Below, piece by piece: positions 1-3,857 of a stretch of DNA of 5,139 bases; within the stretch, counting starts at the first letter, position 1; each line of letters begins with the position of its first letter. The DNA comes from Victivallales bacterium (lineage in GTDB: Bacteria; Verrucomicrobiota; Lentisphaeria; Oligosphaerales; Oligosphaeraceae). A program made the position numbers and the translations under genes. A model generated the notes under the pieces. It ran no database searches, was not told where the DNA came from, and worked only from the letters and a program-made list of their open reading frames with translations. The stretch lies in the NCBI GenBank assembly GCA_017543165.1, contig JAFYGL010000546.1, positions 1 to 5,139 on the forward strand, given 5' to 3'.

Positions 1-32
1 AATTCCATGATAAAACTCCTAGCATAGGAAAA

Positions 33-110
33 GCCGCGTAAGCGGCAGCGCCCGCAGGGCGCAACCATGCTTAACCCCAGGCAAGCGCCCGTAGGGCGCG
101 CAGCCTGGGG
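33..110 (+). repeat. Left hairpin arm of the transposase unit
   Basis: Three hairpins in series. H1 is GCCGC-gtaa-GCGGC (33-46). H2 is GCGCCC-gca-GGGCGC (48-62). A linker AACCATGCTTAA (63-74) follows. H3 is compound: outer stem CCCCAGGC (75-82) with GCCTGGGG (103-110), enclosing an inner stem GCGCCC-gta-GGGCGC (85-99) with unpaired AA and GCA on its two sides. The arm is the inverse of 682-759, with 74 of 78 bases identical and no gaps. The linker and all outer stem bases are unchanged, suggesting they are the recognised elements. Confidence 0.9.
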
Positions 111-130
111 AACATGCCAAATAACAACCT

Positions 131-146
131 GCGCCCGCAAGGGCGC
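131..146 (+). repeat. Inner hairpin H4 upstream of the transposase gene
   Basis: A perfect stem GCGCCC (131-136) with GGGCGC (141-146) closes a GCAA tetraloop. It repeats the stem sequence of H2 and of the inner part of H3. A counterpart with the same stem but a TAC loop lies downstream of the gene at 648-662. It ends 12 bases before the ribosome binding site of the transposase gene (AAAGGGA, 159-165), so it could influence expression of that gene as well as serve in DNA recognition; that role is inference. Confidence 0.7.
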
Positions 147-172
147 AACAAAAAAATCAAAGGGAACTAAAA

Positions 173-622
173 ATGAGTTATACACGTTTGATTTATCACA
201 TTGTATTCAGAACAAAGTACAGCATTCCTGCCATAAATATTAGCCACGAAAATGAATTGTATAGGTATATGTGGGGTATTGTAAAAAACAAAGAAGGAGT
301 TCTTCATAGGATAGGTGGCATGCCAGACCATATTCATTTGTTGGTAGAACTACCGAGCAAGTTATCCTTATCTGATTTTATGCGTGAATTGAAAGCATCA
401 TCAAGCAAATGGCTACGTAATAATCCTAACTTTTCTAAATTTCAAGGTTGGGGGGCAAAATATGCCGCATTTAGTTATAGTGCCAAAGACAAGGATACAA
501 TAGTTAATTATATAAAGAATCAGAAGAAACATCATTCAGAAATCTCCCTAGAAGAAGAACTTAGAAAATTGCTTCAAGAACATGAATGTATAATTGACGA
601 AAGATATTTTATGAAAGATTGA
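173..622 (+). CDS. REP-associated tyrosine transposase / IS200-IS605 family TnpA-like protein (Y1 HUH nuclease)
   Basis: This 149-residue protein is a complete Y1 transposase domain (Transposase_IS200 / Y1_Tnp family, usually 130-160 residues). The metal-binding HUH motif is His53-Ile54-His55 within MPDHIHLLVELP. The likely catalytic tyrosine is Tyr113 in VNYIKNQKKHH, a sequence very typical of the alpha-helix carrying the nucleophile. Family members act as dimers on single-stranded DNA: they recognise hairpins and cut nearby, forming a 5'-phosphotyrosine link. The start is ATG 173 with AAAGGGA at 159-165, seven bases away. The C-terminal tail (about 123-149) is charged and helical in character. 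The gene is AT-rich, with many TTA, ATA and AGA codons, unlike the genes downstream. No TnpB partner is present, and the mirrored hairpin arms favour a RAYT over a free IS. The family call is firm; the RAYT subclass is inferred from context. Confidence 0.92.
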   Translation: MSYTRLIYHIVFRTKYSIPAINISHENELYRYMWGIVKNKEGVLHRIGGMPDHIHLLVELPSKLSLSDFMRELKASSSKWLRNNPNFSKFQGWGAKYAAFSYSAKDKDTIVNYIKNQKKHHSEISLEEELRKLLQEHECIIDERYFMKD

Positions 623-647
623 ATGCAATAATGACTGTATTTTCGTC

Positions 648-671
648 GCGCCCTACGGGCGCTGTCTTTTT
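648..671 (+). terminator. Possible intrinsic terminator of the transposase gene (inner hairpin H4')
   Basis: A perfect stem GCGCCC-tac-GGGCGC (648-662) lies 25 bases after the transposase stop codon and is followed by TGTCTTTTT. The GC stem plus a nearby T-run fits a rho-independent terminator, though the T-run begins four bases late. It is also the mirror partner of the hairpin at 131-146, so its primary role may be as transposase recognition DNA. If it does terminate, it would protect the downstream permease gene from transposase read-through. Confidence 0.4.
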
Positions 672-681
672 GGGGCTCGTT

Positions 682-759
682 CCCCAGGCTGCGTGCCCTT
701 CGGGCACTTGCCTGGGGTTAAGCATGGTTGCGCCCTGCGGGCGCCGCCGCTTACGCGGC
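682..759 (-). repeat. Right hairpin arm of the transposase unit (inverted copy of 33-110)
   Basis: Read on the minus strand this repeats the left arm base for base except at four positions. H3' spans 682-717: outer stem CCCCAGGC (682-689) with GCCTGGGG (710-717), and inner stem GTGCCC-ttc-GGGCAC (693-707). H2' is GCGCCC-tgc-GGGCGC (730-744) and H1' is GCCGC-ttac-GCGGC (746-759). Two of the four differences fall on opposite sides of the inner H3 stem and keep it paired (G-C in the left arm, A-T here). The other two are in a loop and between H1 and H2. Confidence 0.9.
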
Positions 760-805
760 CCCTCATGATTGCACATCACAAGTGCTGTAGTATGTGTTTT
801 TATAT

Positions 806-843
806 AGTTGCACTCCATAGAAGTTGCGTATGCAACTTCCATA
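806..843. promoter_or_regulatory. Palindrome with repeated half-sites in the permease leader
   Basis: A perfect inverted repeat GAAGTTGC (820-827) / GCAACTTC (832-839) is separated by GTAT. A third AGTTGC half-site in direct orientation lies at 806-811, sixteen bases before the one at 822-827. TCCATA also occurs twice, at 814-819 and 838-843. The cluster lies 34-71 bases before the permease start, where an operator or a leader-RNA hairpin would sit. I see no convincing -35/-10 pair around it, so its role is unproven. Confidence 0.35.
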
Positions 844-876
844 ACGTGAAAGAATAAAATATACAGTTTCAAATCC

Positions 877-2961
877 ATGCACCCCGTACTAAAACTTCTT
901 TTTTGCAGCCTGCGTTCCGAAGGCAGGGCGCACTTCTACACGCTTCTGGCAATTATAGCCAACAGTTCGCTTATCATGCTGCATTGCACCAGGATAGAGG
1001 TAATGCAAGGAGCGCAGTTCAACCTCAACAGTTTTGGTTTTGGCACGGCTTTAGGCGGCAAGATGGACTTTGGGGACAATGTATTCATGCAACAGGCACT
1101 TTCATCCGTTGGAATGCTTATCCTGGCTTCGCTATTGATTATATTCGCCACACGCTTCCTTGCCGTGCGCTGCCGAAAAACAATGCTCCTGTCATTGTGG
1201 AAACTTGGCGTAACCAGGTTGCAGTTGTCATGCTTTCTTGTTCTGGAGGCCCTTGCACTGGCGCTTATTGGCGGTTTCGCGGGCATTGTCCTGGGCATTC
1301 TGTGCTATGGCCTTGTTGAACACGGCTCATTGTTCCTGCCAACCATGGCATTGTCATTCACATTGACATGCATTCTCGCCGTGACCATGCTCGCCAACTT
1401 GCCCGCACTAGCACTTATAACGCGCGTTAGCCAAGGCACGGCAAGGGGAATTACATTCAAGGCAGCATTCTGGCAGGCTATCTCTGGCGTTGCATCGCTG
1501 TCACTCATGATGTTGATATGCTTTGTGCCAGAATACACCAACGCCACCAGGCTAAAACTGTTCTCCTGCGTTGGCACTTTCCTTTTTGCATTGGGCATTG
1601 CCTTCTTTATTCTACCCTCAATATACCTGGCGGAAAAGGCCTTCAACACGCCAGTCTCATATTGCCTGGGCATCAGCCCGCTTATAACAAAGCACTGCTG
1701 CACAGGCGACAAATGGCGCTCCGTCGCAGGAATCCTCGCCATTTCCTCTGGCTTGAGCATTTTTCTTGCGCTCCATATCTGGGCCGCCTCGATGCTTACC
1801 ATGTTTAGTGCGCCAGACACCATTCCCGACGCACTTGTGCGTTTTCATCCCAGCATCGCGGGGCTCGAAGCAAGGCAATGCATCATGGACGCTCCATTCA
1901 CCACACCTGGGCATATTATGGACATCTGCGTATCGCAGCCAAATCTGGACTGCACATTGTCAGAAAAAATGGCAAAGGCAAATGCACTTGGAAACAACGT
2001 CATCACAATTGGAGTCAAGGCACACCAGGCATGGGGACATGACACTTTCTTTCGCCTTCCATTCATCCAAGGAAGCGCATCTGAAGCGGAGCGCTGCTTT
2101 CTAAAAGGCGAAAGAGCATGTGTCATTCCAGACACAATGGCGCAGAATGCGCAACTGGAATTGAACCAGTTCCTCTTGCTTGAAAGCCCATACGAAATCA
2201 AGCCAGTGGAATATAAAATCGTGGGGATTGTGCGTTTCCCATGGGCATGGTTCTCAAAATGCTCTGGCCTCAGGATACGCGAAGCCAGGACCTCGGCAGT
2301 GGTCTTTCTTCCTTATCATTATGTATTATACGACTTTGATGCCAAGGAAAATGAGTTCTTCTGGTTCAATTCCAATGCCACACACGAAGAAATAGACGCG
2401 TATGCTAGAGATTGCGCCGATTTTCTGGGATTGTTGTCCTACGACGGAACGCAGGCATTCTCAGGCGGCACACGCTGGGATTCTGGTCTGAACACATTCC
2501 TTGTTCAAACAAGCACGCGTGAAAGCCTGAACGCCTCGTTGTTCCAGCGCTCCAACACCGTCATCAACTCAATGGCACGCATCCCTTTGCTGGCATTGCT
2601 GCTTGCCGGCAGAGCCATGGCATGCGCTGTCAACACATCAATCCTCAACAGGCAAAGAGACATTTTCATAATGCGATTGCTTGGGGCCAGCAAGTTCCTC
2701 ATCGCACGCAGCATCCTGGCAGAAGCATTGCTGCTTGGCGTCTGCGCATGCACCCTGGCGACATTCAGCGCATTCCTCTACGCCTCCCTTGCCAACAAAC
2801 TGGTGGACTACGCCCCCGTCTTCGGCATGATATCCCCTCCCCTTGCCCTTCCGCTGACAAAAGTCCTGCAAGGCTATGCAATCACATTGGCTATTTCCTC
2901 CTTTACTCCAATTCTGTCCGCCTTGACAATCAAAATGCCACTAACAAAAATTAGCACTTAA
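877..2961 (+). CDS. FtsX-domain ABC transporter permease, BceB-like topology
   Basis: This 694-residue inner-membrane protein has two FtsX/ABC3-permease modules. Predicted membrane segments are near residues 20-36, 75-95, 118-147, 155-183, 198-217, 228-250, 281-308, 567-588, 605-641 and 663-686. The first FtsX module (about 75-185) contains RKTMLLSLWKLGVTRLQL, and the second (567-690) contains RQRDIFIMRLLGASKFLIA; both match the coupling-helix region that meets the ATPase. One large extracytoplasmic domain (about 309-565) lies between TM7 and TM8, while the TM1-TM2 loop is short. That layout matches BceB-type antimicrobial-peptide permeases (about 650 residues) better than MacB or LolC, but it rests on topology, not recognised sequence identity. 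Such permeases need a partner ATPase; none is visible. The start ATG 877 follows an in-frame TGA at 847-849 and gives a natural TM1, but no clear Shine-Dalgarno precedes it. The substrate is unknown. Confidence 0.85.
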   Translation: MHPVLKLLFCSLRSEGRAHFYTLLAIIANSSLIMLHCTRIEVMQGAQFNLNSFGFGTALGGKMDFGDNVFMQQALSSVGMLILASLLIIFATRFLAVRCRKTMLLSLWKLGVTRLQLSCFLVLEALALALIGGFAGIVLGILCYGLVEHGSLFLPTMALSFTLTCILAVTMLANLPALALITRVSQGTARGITFKAAFWQAISGVASLSLMMLICFVPEYTNATRLKLFSCVGTFLFALGIAFFILPSIYLAEKAFNTPVSYCLGISPLITKHCCTGDKWRSVAGILAISSGLSIFLALHIWAASMLTMFSAPDTIPDALVRFHPSIAGLEARQCIMDAPFTTPGHIMDICVSQPNLDCTLSEKMAKANALGNNVITIGVKAHQAWGHDTFFRLPFIQGSASEAERCFLKGERACVIPDTMAQNAQLELNQFLLLESPYEIKPVEYKIVGIVRFPWAWFSKCSGLRIREARTSAVVFLPYHYVLYDFDAKENEFFWFNSNATHEEIDAYARDCADFLGLLSYDGTQAFSGGTRWDSGLNTFLVQTSTRESLNASLFQRSNTVINSMARIPLLALLLAGRAMACAVNTSILNRQRDIFIMRLLGASKFLIARSILAEALLLGVCACTLATFSAFLYASLANKLVDYAPVFGMISPPLALPLTKVLQGYAITLAISSFTPILSALTIKMPLTKIST

Positions 2962-3119
2962 GCCAAATACTTATTGTTCAGCAAAACATTACCTGCCTGG
3001 CATACTGACAATGGCAAACAAAGGAGGATATTTTGTTGGACAAGTATGCCTCTCATATTACATTACCAAGAAATTTTGACAATTGTTTTTATCAACTATA
3101 ACCAAACAAGGAGAAGACA

Positions 3120-3677
3120 ATGAAAAAGAATCTTGGTGTAAAGAATTGGATGTTCCCGATGCCTGTGCTGATGATTGGCACTTACGATGAGGACGGAACG
3201 CCAAACATGATGAACGCCGCATGGGGCGGCATTACGCTGGAAGACCAGATCACGCTCTGTATCGCCTCCACACACAAGACCTGGGCAAACATGGCCGCAA
3301 GAAAGGCTTTCACAGTGGCCTTCGGCACTGTTGACACTGTGGCCAAATGCGACTACCTTGGCCTTGCCAGCGGAAACAGCGTCCACGACAAAGTAGCGAA
3401 AAGCGGATTCACCGCCACAAAAAGCGAGTTCGTGGACGCACCTGTAATGGCAGAACTTCCGCTTGTCCTGGAATGCGAACTGGTCTCCATGGACGAGGAT
3501 ACATGCAATGTGGTAGGCCGCATTGTGAACTGCGCAGTCGAGGAATCCGCCATGACTGACGGCGTGCCAGACGCCTCCAAGATGAAGCCTCTTTGCTTCG
3601 ATACTTGCAAGGCCGTCTATCGCGTCATGGGCGATGTGGTGGCAAATGCTTTCTCCTGCGGCAATGCCATAAAATAA
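3120..3677 (+). CDS. Flavin reductase family protein (flavoredoxin-type, FMN-binding split barrel)
   Basis: This 185-residue cytoplasmic protein matches the flavin-reductase-like domain (FMN-binding split barrel) over its whole length. The N-terminal PMPVLMIGTYDEDGTPN (13-29) and the following NAAWGGI (32-38) are the hallmark first strands. CIASTHKTWANM (47-58) corresponds to the FMN-phosphate-binding stretch, and FTVAF (64-68) with DYLGLASG (78-85) continues the fold. Relatives bind FMN and pass electrons from NAD(P)H or ferredoxin systems in anaerobes; the partner here is unknown. The start ATG 3120 has AAGGAG at 3108-3113, six bases upstream. The protein has cysteines at 47, 77, 119, 129, 138, 159, 163 and 180, but I see no iron-sulfur motif. 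It is followed five bases after its stop by the GC-rich repeat block, so it may be the last gene of its transcript. The family call is firm; the physiological role is open. Confidence 0.9.
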   Translation: MKKNLGVKNWMFPMPVLMIGTYDEDGTPNMMNAAWGGITLEDQITLCIASTHKTWANMAARKAFTVAFGTVDTVAKCDYLGLASGNSVHDKVAKSGFTATKSEFVDAPVMAELPLVLECELVSMDEDTCNVVGRIVNCAVEESAMTDGVPDASKMKPLCFDTCKAVYRVMGDVVANAFSCGNAIK

Positions 3678-3681
3678 CCAG

Positions 3682-3705
3682 AACGCCCGTTCCCGACGGG
3701 GCGTT
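3682..3705 (+). repeat. Hairpin just after the flavin reductase stop codon
   Basis: AACGCCCGT (3682-3690) pairs with ACGGGGCGTT (3696-3705) around a TCCCG loop, with one bulged G at 3699. It begins four bases after the stop codon at 3675-3677, where a terminator would be expected, but no T-run follows, so factor-independent termination is doubtful. Part of it, CCCGTTCCCG (3686-3695), recurs exactly at 3814-3823 at the far end of the repeat block, which marks it as part of that block. Confidence 0.6.
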
Positions 3706-3730
3706 GCGGGGCGTAACGGGGCGTAACGGG
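3701..3730 (+). repeat. Three 10-bp tandem units
   Basis: Units GCGTTGCGGG (3701-3710), GCGTAACGGG (3711-3720) and GCGTAACGGG (3721-3730) lie head to tail; the last two are identical and the first differs at two bases. The preceding ten bases end in CGGG and may be a decayed fourth copy. The period is close to one DNA helical turn. The last unit overlaps the left arm of the large inverted repeat. Confidence 0.8.
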
Positions 3731-3819
3731 GCGGCTGAAGCAGCCCCCTCCGAGAACAACAAGGCGGGGCCTATAGGAGGGGGCGGCCTATCGGAGGGGG
3801 CGGCTTCAGCCGCCCCGTT
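3725..3819. repeat. 29-bp near-perfect inverted repeat around a 37-bp centre
   Basis: The left arm 3725-3753 and right arm 3791-3819 are reverse complements over 29 bases with one mismatch; the outer 16 bases (AACGGGGCGGCTGAAG at 3725-3740) are perfect. Each arm can also fold alone: GGCTG-aag-CAGCC at 3733-3745, and a very strong GGGGCGGC-ttca-GCCGCCCC at 3797-3816. Alternative folds are therefore possible, one long stem or two local hairpins. The block ends 38 bases before the esterase start and would lie in its mRNA leader if transcription comes from upstream. Confidence 0.85.
3770..3803 (+). repeat. 17-bp tandem duplication inside the inverted repeat
   Basis: CCTATAGGAGGGGGCGG (3770-3786) is followed directly by CCTATCGGAGGGGGCGG (3787-3803), with one base different. 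The second copy supplies most of the inner part of the right inverted-repeat arm. The G-run GGAGGGGGCGG occurs twice on this strand, and a shorter GGCGGGG stands before it at 3763-3769. Confidence 0.85.
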
Positions 3820-3857
3820 CCCGCCCAACAAAAACATAACACAAAGGAGCATTTACA

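Larger units (their letters stand above)
33..759 (+). mobile_element. RAYT/IS200-like unit: Y1 transposase gene between mirrored hairpin arms
   Basis: A single HUH/Y1 transposase gene is enclosed by two inverted 78-bp arms (33-110 and 682-759), each carrying the same ordered series of hairpins. An additional GCGCCC/GGGCGC hairpin lies just inside each arm (131-146 and 648-662). There is no second gene (TnpB, IscB) and no obvious target duplication next to the ends. Classical IS200/IS605 elements have dissimilar ends with one subterminal hairpin each; a symmetric arrangement of palindromes around a lone TnpA-like gene is the hallmark of REP-associated tyrosine transposases. The limits are taken from where arm identity stops, so the true cleavage sites could lie some bases outside. 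The gene inside is clearly AT-richer than the neighbouring genes, suggesting foreign origin. Confidence 0.78.

Noticed and set aside
33..744. CRISPR-like array suggested by six copies of the GCGCCC-nnn-GGGCGC palindrome
   Set aside because: The copies are not evenly spaced, are mirrored about the transposase gene, and have no spacer-like unique segments of constant length or cas genes.
6..769. CATGAT at 6-11 and 764-769 as a target-site duplication
   Set aside because: The left copy lies more than 20 bases outside the arm and the right copy only a few, so the positions do not match. Y1 transposases do not normally create target duplications.
609..878. 89-codon open frame on the minus strand between transposase and permease
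   Set aside because: It runs through the right hairpin arm and its sequence is explained by the palindromes. No domain is recognisable.
1305..1823. Several open frames of 70-170 codons inside the permease gene on both strands
   Set aside because: They are shadows of the 694-codon permease frame, whose membrane-segment pattern is continuous from end to end.
3011..3079. 22-codon ATG frame starting at 3011
   Set aside because: No ribosome binding site precedes it, the only strong one lies inside it, and the peptide has no recognisable character.
3076..3102. TTGACA (3076-3081) with TATAAC (3097-3102) as a promoter for the flavin reductase
   Set aside because: The spacer is only 15 bases, and transcription would begin near 3109, inside the ribosome binding site at 3108-3113. 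It could still be real if the start is shifted, but the fit is poor.
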